Shown: positions 45,501-52,141 of the stretch, piece after piece
Position numbering within the stretch: the first letter of the stretch is position 1
Layout of the letters: each line of letters starts with the position of its first letter
Origin: UTCHB3 sp008363265
GTDB taxonomy: Bacteria; Bacteroidota; Ignavibacteria; Ignavibacteriales; Ignavibacteriaceae
Assembly (NCBI GenBank): GCA_045863055.1
Contig: BTUW01000021.1
Span: 1 to 64,000 of the forward strand
Length of the DNA: 64,000 nucleotides
Reading direction: 5' to 3'
Notes under the pieces: generated by a model
Database searches by the model: none
The model's input: only the letters and a program-made list of their open reading frames with translations
What the model was told of the DNA's origin: nothing
Made by a program: the position numbers and the translations under genes

Positions 45501-45719
45501 TCAACCGTTATTCGTTTCGCGATACCCGTTGCCGGAAATGTTGACTTAAAGGTTTACAACAGCCTCGGCGAAAAAGTCGCTGATCTGGTTGATGGTTTCA
45601 CAGAAGCCGGCAGCCACACAGTCCAGTTTGACGCCTCAAGGCTTCCCAGTGGAATTTATTTCTACCGTCTCGTTTCAGGCTCATTCGTTGAAACGAAGAG
45701 GATGGTGCTGATCAAGTAA
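42600..45719 (+). CDS. Large T9SS-exported protein with DUF4114, DUF11, choice-of-anchor A and BNR regions
   Basis: 1039 residues. Signal peptide (about 1-19, ending GIDAQ). Residues about 165-240 end in LRYKGGDQDFNDVVFYA, a DUF4114-type motif. A DUF11 domain (about 260-340) carries NYAITATNIGPQTATSLIIKD. A choice-of-anchor A domain (about 348-600) carries FNIFAIEDLTQPSAD and a GGNVVYGG segment. BNR-like Asp-box repeats (S-T-D-x-G-x-x-W variants) fill about 655-930. The last 75 residues are a type A T9SS sorting domain (NYPNPFNPSTVIRFA ... IYFYRLVSG). A surface protein, possibly adhesive or ice/mineral binding-like; function not established. Ends before a family F repeat. Confidence 0.85.
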   Translation: MKNIFILLFAVLLISGIDAQTINYKTLGTWNSSTGVPNYLEPVNDVVGQDLITRINSTLPEYHRVPQERPDLIADSVQTNLYIIQESDVWVTFVSEGAGYKNALGFYTYNVNTPPQSINDIAATMTLIFPNSSAVNSGGGMVAGMKVKIGRFQPGTVIGWFVVADGFRAPNVTGGNWLVFSNRNLNNSPNPALAQQNIQLNDLGSGRVVLTFEDILRYKGGDQDFNDVVFYATSNPITGISYTNIPIINNPENIQVANVSLTKSVDNATPSDGAIVNYAITATNIGPQTATSLIIKDVLPQGLVYQGHSVSTGSYDTSTGLWTISSLGVSATATLTLQSKVSIKSVSQAAFDLGPAKNFNIFAIEDLTQPSADSEGKVAVGRNAYFANYSLGDLLPASGGTEDVLIVGNNLQFISGLVTGGNVVYGGVSNLPIDQVSVIDGTVRKDSVMNFIAAGAYLRSLAASLSTYQTTGTITFQNSGIQCSGTNPFLNVFNISGNRLSSCTNFMVSVPNGSVVLINVDSANVKWSGDVIINGTAHSNVLYNFHDALDLYISHIDVRGSILAPKAHLEFPSGVINGQVIVREMYGSGQFNCAPDQTNYFNGTLPVTRDILNSAEVMELDQNDPDTTDNYAEVNLTLAGYGDPGQTGNVNWQPAQPSGLTDMVWVTLYENSNSILAGTWGGKILRSTDSGENWNRINPDMNVAYIWDIEVTGNNIFASTELGVYRSTNNGSTWSATNLTGKDVRALTLKNGVVYAGTWGEGVFKSTDNGTSWSQVSAGLGNAAVTAMLTAANGDLYAGTFNTGLYKSVDNGATWIKTSMTYPFIWSLGQSANGKIYAGTYGGGVFRSINNGANWYSINNGLAATHIYSITTDPQNHVFVSGWGQGVYSLTSGVMDSQDDNWNYMGMGGIEVSAVVINPTNGALLAFTSNGGIYVNNSPVTSIGVKGESEVPGTYSLSQNYPNPFNPSTVIRFAIPVAGNVDLKVYNSLGEKVADLVDGFTEAGSHTVQFDASRLPSGIYFYRLVSGSFVETKRMVLIK

Positions 45720-45750
45720 ATGTGAAATGTGAAATGTGAAATGTGAGCTG
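45720..45750. repeat. Family F tandem repeat after the T9SS gene
   Basis: Four near-copies of ATGTGAA words start at the base after the T9SS stop codon; TTTAACATTT-type words lie downstream (45798-45824). It resembles the repeat at the end of marR. Confidence 0.65.
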
Positions 45751-45824
45751 GTTTATATAAGTTGTGGGGTGAAGTTAAATGGTGTTTGCCCCATATAACA
45801 TTTAACCTAATATTTAACATTTAG

Positions 45825-45866
45825 AAAAAAAGCTGCTTCGAAGAAATTCGGGGCAGCTTTTTTTTG
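45825..45866 (+). terminator. Rho-independent terminator
   Basis: AAAAAAAGCTGC pairs with GCAGCTTTTTTTT around a 16-base loop, ending in eight T. Serves the T9SS gene upstream. Confidence 0.9.
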
Positions 45867-45937
45867 TTTTAAAATTTGTTTTAGTGTTAGAAATTACCGA
45901 AGTTTTATAACTCGATTTATTATATTTTGGAAGAAAA

Positions 45938-46348
45938 ATGAATCTGACACATATAGAACACATCGGTATAGCAGTTGCAAATATGGAAGAAGCAATTGCC
46001 TATTACGAAGGTGTATTGGGACTAAAATGCTACAAAATTGAAGAAGTAGCAGATCAAAAAGTAAAGACCGCCTTTTTTCAAATAGGGCAGACCAAAATAG
46101 AGCTCCTCGAATCCACTTCCCCTGACGGACCCGTCGCAAAATTCATCGAAAAGAAAGGACCCGGAATCCATCACATCGCTTTTGCAGCGAAGGGTTTGCA
46201 GGAGTGCCTCGATGATGCTGCCGAAAAAGGAGTTTCACTCATAGACAAACAACCCCGTAAAGGGGCAGAAGGCCTTAACATCGCCTTCCTTCATCCCAAA
46301 TCAACACTCGGCGTTCTCACAGAACTGTGCGAACACCCTGAAAACTGA
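45938..46348 (+). CDS. mce: Methylmalonyl-CoA epimerase
   Basis: 136 residues, family length. Vicinal-oxygen-chelate fold; interconverts the R and S forms of methylmalonyl-CoA. Metal-site residues are visible: His in LTHIEHIGIAV, Gln in ADQKVKTAFFQIG, His-His in GPGIHHIAFA, and Glu in LTELCEH. The neighbours are the methylmalonyl-CoA decarboxylase genes, 23 bp on, so it supplies the isomer needed to link the mutase with the decarboxylase. The mutase is outside the window. Confidence 0.95.
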   Translation: MNLTHIEHIGIAVANMEEAIAYYEGVLGLKCYKIEEVADQKVKTAFFQIGQTKIELLESTSPDGPVAKFIEKKGPGIHHIAFAAKGLQECLDDAAEKGVSLIDKQPRKGAEGLNIAFLHPKSTLGVLTELCEHPEN

Positions 46349-46371
46349 CCCGGAACCCAGGAAAAATAGTT

Positions 46372-47925
46372 ATGGAAGAGAAAATAAGAGAATTAATGGA
46401 CCTCCGCAAGCAAGCCCGTATGGGTGGCGGAGAGAAAAGAATTGAAGCACAGCATAAAAAAGGTAAAATGACCGCGAGGGAGAGAATCGACATGCTCCTT
46501 GATCCCGGTAGTTTTGAAGAATTTGACATGTTCGTTTCTCATCGTTGTATCGACTTTGGCCTCGATCAGCAACAGTACCTCTCTGATGGTGTTGTTACCG
46601 GTTATGGCACGATCGATGGACGACTTGTATATGTCTTCTCGCAGGATTTTACGGTTTTCGGTGGTTCACTCTCAGAAATGTATGCTGAAAAGATCTGTAA
46701 AGTTATGGACAAAGCCCTCAAGGTGGGAGCTCCCGTTATCGGTATCAACGACTCAGGTGGTGCGCGAATCCAGGAAGGTGTTAAGTCACTTGGCGGTTAC
46801 GCTGAAATTTTTGAGCGCAACATTCTTGCCTCGGGTGTTATCCCTCAGATCTCCGCGATCTTTGGTCCATGTGCCGGGGGCGCAGTTTACTCGCCTGCCC
46901 TTACCGATTTTATTCTGATGTCCCGCGACACCAGTTACATGTTCGTTACCGGTCCGAAGGTCGTGAAGACCGTTACAGGTGAAGATGTTGATGAAGAGCA
47001 GCTCGGTGGTGCTTATGTTCACGGTTCGAAGTCGGGCGTAAGCCACTTCATCGCAGAAGATGAGGAAGAGGGCATCATGCTTATCAGAAAGCTCCTGAGC
47101 TTCCTGCCTCAGAACAACCTTGAAGATCCCCCACTTGCCCCGTGCGATGACCCGATCGACAGGCTCGAAGACCAGCTTAATTCGATAATACCGGATAACC
47201 CGGCAGTTCCATACGATGTAAGGGATGTGATCCACGCCGTAACCGACTACAACGAATTTGTTGAAGTGCAGCGTCACTATGCTCCGAACATTGTTATCGG
47301 TTTTGCCCGTTTTAACGGCATGCCCGTGGGTATTGTTGCAAATCAGCCGAACTACATTGCCGGTGTTCTTGACATTAATTCATCCAGAAAAGCAGCCAGA
47401 TTCGTAAGATTCTGCGATGCTTTCAACATTCCGGTTGTGACATTCGTTGATGTTCCCGGCTTCCTCCCGGGTACTGCTCAGGAGTACGGAGGAATCATTG
47501 TTCACGGAGCGAAGCTTCTCTTCGCTTATGGCGAGGCTACAGTTCCGAAAGTTACCGTGGTTCTCAGAAAAGCCTATGGCGGTGCCTATGATGTAATGGG
47601 TTCCAAACACCTCAGAGGTGACATCAACTACGCCTGGCCGACAGCCGAGATCGCTGTAATGGGTCCCAAAGGTGCCATCGAGATCCTTCACAATAAAGAG
47701 ATCTCCGCCATCACTGATGACAAAGAGCGCGTTGCATTCATCAAACAGAAGGAAGAGGAGTACAAGAACAAGTTCGCCTCACCTTATGTTGCCGCGAAAT
47801 ATGGTTATCTTGATGATGTTATCGAACCAAGGAACACCAGGTTCAGAGTTATCAGGGCTTTACAGTCGCTGGCGACCAAAAAGGATACACTTCCTCCAAA
47901 GAAACACGCGAACATACCGCTTTAA
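46372..47925 (+). CDS. mmdA: Methylmalonyl-CoA decarboxylase / acyl-CoA carboxylase carboxyltransferase subunit
   Basis: 517 residues. Carboxyltransferase of the acyl-CoA carboxylase type: an N-terminal ClpP/crotonase half with GVVTGYGTIDGRLVYVFSQDFTVFGGS and GGARIQEGV, and a C-terminal half with NNFV-like DVPGFLPGTAQEYGGI and KAYGGAYDVM. In this gene set, with OadG, biotin protein and OadB homologues, it should transfer the carboxyl of methylmalonyl-CoA to biotin (decarboxylase), although the same family serves propionyl-CoA carboxylase. No stand-alone biotin carboxylase lies nearby, which favours decarboxylation. Confidence 0.9.
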   Translation: MEEKIRELMDLRKQARMGGGEKRIEAQHKKGKMTARERIDMLLDPGSFEEFDMFVSHRCIDFGLDQQQYLSDGVVTGYGTIDGRLVYVFSQDFTVFGGSLSEMYAEKICKVMDKALKVGAPVIGINDSGGARIQEGVKSLGGYAEIFERNILASGVIPQISAIFGPCAGGAVYSPALTDFILMSRDTSYMFVTGPKVVKTVTGEDVDEEQLGGAYVHGSKSGVSHFIAEDEEEGIMLIRKLLSFLPQNNLEDPPLAPCDDPIDRLEDQLNSIIPDNPAVPYDVRDVIHAVTDYNEFVEVQRHYAPNIVIGFARFNGMPVGIVANQPNYIAGVLDINSSRKAARFVRFCDAFNIPVVTFVDVPGFLPGTAQEYGGIIVHGAKLLFAYGEATVPKVTVVLRKAYGGAYDVMGSKHLRGDINYAWPTAEIAVMGPKGAIEILHNKEISAITDDKERVAFIKQKEEEYKNKFASPYVAAKYGYLDDVIEPRNTRFRVIRALQSLATKKDTLPPKKHANIPL

Positions 47926-47934
47926 GGAGCTGCC

Positions 47935-48468
47935 ATGAAGTTAACGAAAATAATGGCACTCGTGATCGTTGTGATGATGATGGTGACAGTTTATCCGCAG
48001 TCCACTTCCCCGGTGCCCGCCGCTGATTCTGCGAAAACCACCGCGGTCGATTCCACGGCAAAGCCGGCAAAGGACGCAAATGTCAGTGAACTGATACATC
48101 TGAATCCTTCAAAAACGATGGATGACATAAAAGGCCACGGGAACAGTTTTACACTTACGTTCATAGGAATGGGAGTTGTGTTCTTTGCCCTCGCGGCACT
48201 TTACCTCACATTCACTGCAGCGAGTAAACTGATAAGACACTCAGTGGCCACAAAGCACTCAAAAACCAATCCGGAAAAGGCTTCTGCCGTTAAAGCGGAG
48301 GAAATGAGTGCTGAAGTGAATGCGGCTATCGCGATGGCGTTGTATGAATATTTCAACGCTAATCACGATCAGGAAAACGCGATCCTTACCATCAACAGGG
48401 TGTCGAGAATGTATTCACCATGGAGCTCCAAGATCTACAATCTGCGGCATCATCCAAGAAACTGGTAA
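47935..48468 (+). CDS. OadG-like gamma subunit of sodium pump decarboxylase
   Basis: 177 residues. An N-terminal hydrophobic segment (about 6-22), a Ser/Ala-rich part, then a second transmembrane segment (about 74-95) with FIGMGVVFFALAALYL, the OadG family hallmark. The C-terminal part after 125 ends in NRVSRMYSPWSSKIYNLRHHPRNW, a segment found in longer OadG proteins. The gamma subunit holds the membrane beta subunit and the carboxyltransferase together. Position between mmdA (9 bp) and the biotin carrier (15 bp) supports the call. Confidence 0.85.
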   Translation: MKLTKIMALVIVVMMMVTVYPQSTSPVPAADSAKTTAVDSTAKPAKDANVSELIHLNPSKTMDDIKGHGNSFTLTFIGMGVVFFALAALYLTFTAASKLIRHSVATKHSKTNPEKASAVKAEEMSAEVNAAIAMALYEYFNANHDQENAILTINRVSRMYSPWSSKIYNLRHHPRNW

Positions 48469-48483
48469 CCCACGAGGAAGACT

Positions 48484-48921
48484 ATGAAAAAATTCAACTT
48501 TAAAATAAACGGCAATGATTACCACGTTAATGTAAAGAACGTTGAAGGTGACTACGCTGAAATAGAAGTAAACGGAACTAAATACGAAGTAGAGATCGAG
48601 AAGAAACTCGCTCAGCCGATCACACCACGTCTTGTCAGGGAACGCGCCGTTCCTTCTACTGACTCTGACAGGCAGGTGGCAAAAACCACAAAGCCTGCCC
48701 CAAAATCAGGTGGTGTTAAGAGCCCGCTCCCCGGAACCATCCTTGAGGTTTTCGTAAAAGAAGGCGATACTGTGAAGATGGGTGACAGGCTGCTCGTACT
48801 CGAGGCCATGAAAATGGAAAACAAACTCGATGCCGACAAGCAGGGTGTGATAAAAGAAGTGAAGGTCAGACCGGGTGACACTGTTATGGAAGGTGATGTT
48901 CTGCTGGTTATAGGGGATTAG
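48484..48921 (+). CDS. Biotin carrier protein of the decarboxylase
   Basis: 145 residues. The C-terminal biotinyl domain (about 75-145) carries LEAMKMENK with biotin Lys110, flanked by GTILEVFVKEGDTV and VMEGDVLLVI. The N-terminal 40 residues and a Pro/Lys linker fit the carrier subunits of sodium-pumping decarboxylases. Carries CO2 from the alpha to the beta subunit. A GGAAG ribosome site precedes the ATG and the next gene follows after 1 bp. Confidence 0.93.
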   Translation: MKKFNFKINGNDYHVNVKNVEGDYAEIEVNGTKYEVEIEKKLAQPITPRLVRERAVPSTDSDRQVAKTTKPAPKSGGVKSPLPGTILEVFVKEGDTVKMGDRLLVLEAMKMENKLDADKQGVIKEVKVRPGDTVMEGDVLLVIGD

Positions 48922-48922
48922 T

Positions 48923-50062
48923 ATGGAAACCCTTATAAATTTCTTTAACTACACCGGATTTGCGAACATTACCATCGGCCACGCGGTAATGATCTGCGTG
49001 GGGTTGATATTCATCTACCTCGCAATAACCAAAGAGTACGAGCCACTGCTTCTGATTCCGATCGGTTTCGGTATTATCGTTGGCAACATCCCCTTCCTCG
49101 AGAACGCGGGACTGGGAATTGGCATTTATGAGAAGGGAAGCACTCTGAATTACCTGTATTTCGGTGTACTTCAGGGTATCTACCCTCCACTCATTTTCCT
49201 CGGAATTGGTGCCATGACTGATTTTTCCACATTGCTCTCGAACCCCAAGCTTATTCTACTTGGTGCAGCTGCTCAGATAGGTATCTTTATTACTTTTGTT
49301 GGAGCGATCGCACTCGGATTCACTCCGAATGAGGCCGCTTCGATCGGTATAATTGGTGGAGCTGACGGCCCAACCGCTATCTTCCTGTCTTCAAAACTGG
49401 CACCGCACCTCATCGGCGCGATCGCCATTTCGGCATACTCATATATGGCACTGGTACCATTGATCCAGCCGCCAGTGATGAGATTGTTGACGAATGACAA
49501 AGAACGCCTCATCAGGATGAAACCACCAAGAGTGGTCTCGAAAACCGAAAAGATCATGTTCCCGATCCTGGGCCTATTGCTCACTACTTTCATTTCACCA
49601 AGCGCGTTGCCGCTTCTTGGAACTCTCTTCTTCGGAAACATTCTAAAAGAAAGTGGTGTAACGAAAAGGCTTGCGGACACTGCAGCAAGACCCATGATCG
49701 ATATCGTAACCATTTTGCTGGGGCTAACAGTTGGTGCTTCAACACAGGCAACAACTTTCCTTACGCCACAGTCGGTTCTTATCTTTGTTCTCGGCGCGTT
49801 GTCATTCGTGGTAGCCACTGCCGGTGGTGTCATGTTCGCGAAGTTCATGAATCTCTTCCTGAAGGCTGAGGACAAGATCAATCCCTTGATCGGTAACGCG
49901 GGTGTTTCCGCCGTTCCCGACAGCGCGAGGGTTTCGCAGATCGTTGGCCTTGAGTACGACAAGTCCAATCACCTTCTGATGCATGCCATGGCGCCAAATG
50001 TTGCCGGCGTTATCGGAAGCGCGGTCGCGGCGGGTATTCTGCTGAGTTTTATGACAAGCTAA
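48923..50062 (+). CDS. Sodium-translocating decarboxylase beta subunit
   Basis: 379 residues. Integral membrane subunit (OadB/MmdB/GcdB) that decarboxylates carboxybiotin and exports Na+. Hydrophobic segments run nearly throughout. The family pore motifs GIIGGADGPTAIFLSSKLAP (about 142-161), PPVMRLL, NAGVSAVPDSARV and NHLLMHAMAPNVAGVIGSAVAAG are intact. Last of five genes (mce to beta subunit) in one run with gaps from 1 to 23 bp, so one operon. Confidence 0.95.
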   Translation: METLINFFNYTGFANITIGHAVMICVGLIFIYLAITKEYEPLLLIPIGFGIIVGNIPFLENAGLGIGIYEKGSTLNYLYFGVLQGIYPPLIFLGIGAMTDFSTLLSNPKLILLGAAAQIGIFITFVGAIALGFTPNEAASIGIIGGADGPTAIFLSSKLAPHLIGAIAISAYSYMALVPLIQPPVMRLLTNDKERLIRMKPPRVVSKTEKIMFPILGLLLTTFISPSALPLLGTLFFGNILKESGVTKRLADTAARPMIDIVTILLGLTVGASTQATTFLTPQSVLIFVLGALSFVVATAGGVMFAKFMNLFLKAEDKINPLIGNAGVSAVPDSARVSQIVGLEYDKSNHLLMHAMAPNVAGVIGSAVAAGILLSFMTS

Positions 50063-50087
50063 CAGCAAAAGATCAGTTGTATTTACG

Positions 50088-50125
50088 AGCGTGATCCCTG
50101 ATCTTTCAGAATCGGGGATCACGCT
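50088..50125 (+). terminator. Strong stem-loop after the decarboxylase operon
   Basis: AGCGTGATCCC (50088-50098) is the reverse complement of GGGATCACGCT (50115-50125). The hairpin ends the operon region, but no U-tract follows (TACGATTATAAAGG), so it may protect the 3' end rather than terminate. Confidence 0.55.
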
Positions 50126-50297
50126 TACGATTATAAAGGAGAATTCATCAAATTCTTCTTGACTATTGATCTGAATCTTTCTAATTTTATGAAGTAAAAT
50201 ATATTTCTTTTTTGTCGATAAGTGAAACAATTGTTACATTTTAATTTTGACAAGAAGTAACCGGATCCAAAAAACAAAAAATACATACGGAGAGAGA

Positions 50298-51416
50298 ATG
50301 GCAAAGTATAAAATAGCCTGGTTGCCCGGCGACGGTATCGGTATCGAAGTACTCGAAGCCGCCAAAATAGTTCTGGACAAAACCGGACTTGATGCTGAAT
50401 ACATACACGGAGATATTGGGTGGGAGTTCTGGAGAACTGAAGCCGATGCACTTCCGCAAAGAACCGTTGACCTGCTGGAAAATGTTGATGCCGCCATGTT
50501 TGGTGCCATCACTTCAAAACCTAAAAAAGATTCCGAAGCCGAACTTATCCCTGAACTGCAGGGAAAGGGCCTAATCTACAGATCACCGATCGTCAGAATG
50601 CGCCAGATGTTCGACCTCTACACCTGCCTCCGCCCCACCAAAGGTTATAAGGGCAATGCTCTTAACTACAAAGAAAACATCGATCTCGTCGTTTTCCGCG
50701 AGAACACTGAAGACCTCTACTGCGGTGTTGAGTTCGCCCCAGTTCCTCAGGAAGTTGCTGATGTGCTGGCCAAACACTCGAAACCGTTCAATGTTTTTGC
50801 CGGACTTGGCGCCGAAGAATACGCCATCAACTGCAAGATAAACACGAAAAAAGGTTCAGAGAAGATCATCAGAGCCGCTTTCGAGTTTGCCCGCAAGAAC
50901 AACCGCAAAAAAGTTACGATCATCCACAAAGCAAATGTTGTAAGAGCCACTGATGGCCTCTTCTTCGATATCGCGAAGGAAGTAAGGAAAGACTATCCTG
51001 AGATCGAGATGGATGACGCGAACATCGACGCGATCACAATGTGGCTGCTCAAGAACCCCCACAACTATGATGTGCTGGTTGCGACAAACCTGTTCGGCGA
51101 TATCATCTCCGATCTTTGCGCTCAGATGGTTGGCGGACTCGGTTTCGGCTGTTCAGGAAACATCGGTGACAAACTCGCGGTTTTCGAGCCTACACACGGT
51201 TCAGCCCCCAAATATTTCGGTCAGTACAAGGTTAACCCGATCGCTACAATCCTCGCGGCAAAGATGATGCTCGAGTGGCTAGGCGAACAGGAACTTGCCG
51301 ACAAGGTTGAGAACGCGGTCGCACGCGTGATCGCCGAAGGCAAGTACAAAACCTACGACATGGGCGGCAATACCAAAACACTCGAAATGGCCGAAGCCAT
51401 CGCTGCTTATATTTAA
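50298..51416 (+). CDS. Isocitrate dehydrogenase (NAD-type, isopropylmalate dehydrogenase family)
   Basis: 372 residues from ATG 50298, preceded by GGAGAGAG; the upstream 17 codons are not family sequence. Beta-decarboxylating dehydrogenase: LPGDGIGIEV at the N-terminus, the substrate-binding ENTEDLYCGVE, KANVVRATDGLFFD, DAITMWLLKNP, TNLFGDIISDLCAQMVGG and the cofactor loop HGSAPKYFGQYKVNP. Adjacency to aconitase and citrate lyase favours isocitrate over isopropylmalate. Single gene flanked by a repeat downstream; not strictly in one operon with aconitase. Confidence 0.87.
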   Translation: MAKYKIAWLPGDGIGIEVLEAAKIVLDKTGLDAEYIHGDIGWEFWRTEADALPQRTVDLLENVDAAMFGAITSKPKKDSEAELIPELQGKGLIYRSPIVRMRQMFDLYTCLRPTKGYKGNALNYKENIDLVVFRENTEDLYCGVEFAPVPQEVADVLAKHSKPFNVFAGLGAEEYAINCKINTKKGSEKIIRAAFEFARKNNRKKVTIIHKANVVRATDGLFFDIAKEVRKDYPEIEMDDANIDAITMWLLKNPHNYDVLVATNLFGDIISDLCAQMVGGLGFGCSGNIGDKLAVFEPTHGSAPKYFGQYKVNPIATILAAKMMLEWLGEQELADKVENAVARVIAEGKYKTYDMGGNTKTLEMAEAIAAYI

Positions 51417-51426
51417 GGAGCAAATC

Positions 51427-51562
51427 ACCACAGAGCGCACAGAGCCCACTGAGAAGGTATTAGGTATTAGGTATAAAAACCTGATCCGCGTGAATCCGTA
51501 AAATTAGCGTGTTTTCGCGTCCTGGTAAACTCCTCTGTGTCCTCTGTGTGCTCTGTGGTTTA
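51427..51562. repeat. Composite A-H-C repeat between isocitrate dehydrogenase and HD-like gene
   Basis: Left family A arm 51427-51454 and right family A arm 51531-51562 are reverse complements. Their loop holds GGTATTAGGTATTAGG (family H) and a family C right-type arm (CGCGTGAATCCG..., 51482-51525). One repeat has inserted into, or grown within, another. Confidence 0.75.
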
Positions 51563-51599
51563 ATTTAGCGTTCACATAATTAAAACGATTGAGTTTACG

Positions 51600-52133
51600 A
51601 TGAGAGAGAAAGTTTTAAAAATATGGCCGGAGATCAACTGGATACAGGATCCCGAACTTAGAGAACAAACCCTGCAATGCTGGATCTACGCGATAGAGAA
51701 CAGTGTGCTGTCACCTGAAGACCTTGATGTTATTCCTTTTTCGCTTCTGATCAAGGACTGCAATGTTTCCTTCATGAACCACAAGCGCACAGCCGTGCAG
51801 CTTTCGGTTGAGATCGCTAAGATAATGAAGAACAACTTCGGCGACTCGATAAAATTCAATATGGACCATGTTATTTCAGGCGCCATCCTGATCGATGTGG
51901 GCAAGCTGATCGAATACGACATGAAAGACGGTAAGCTCATCACTTCACCGGCCGGTAAACTCGTTAGACATCCGTTCAGCGGACTTGCGATCGCCGACCG
52001 TTTCGGTATTCCCGCGGAAGTGCAGCACGTCATCGCCACTCACTCGAAAGAGGGTGACCTCGGCTACAGAACCGTTGAGTCGCTGATCGTGCATCACGCC
52101 GATTTCGTAAGCTTCGAACCATTCAAGGCTTGA
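51600..52133 (+). CDS. HD-fold-like protein with incomplete metal site
   Basis: 177 residues, all-helical. The order MNHKRTAVQLSVEIAK, AILIDVGKLIEYD, LVRHPFSGLAIADRFG, VIATHSKEG and VHHADFVSF follows an HD-domain phosphohydrolase. The normal A-L-L-H-D-I-G-K motif is A-I-L-I-D-V-G-K, so the metal-binding His is Ile, although the later His residues remain. Catalysis is therefore doubtful; a nucleotide-binding or regulatory role is possible. It ends 8 bp before aconitase and may be translated with it. Confidence 0.65.
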   Translation: MREKVLKIWPEINWIQDPELREQTLQCWIYAIENSVLSPEDLDVIPFSLLIKDCNVSFMNHKRTAVQLSVEIAKIMKNNFGDSIKFNMDHVISGAILIDVGKLIEYDMKDGKLITSPAGKLVRHPFSGLAIADRFGIPAEVQHVIATHSKEGDLGYRTVESLIVHHADFVSFEPFKA

Positions 52134-52141
52134 GGTTAGTG

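Noticed and set aside
50088..50125. Riboswitch or operator upstream of isocitrate dehydrogenase
   Set aside because: It is a simple perfect hairpin placed right after the decarboxylase operon and about 170 bp before the next start; an end-of-operon structure is the simpler reading.
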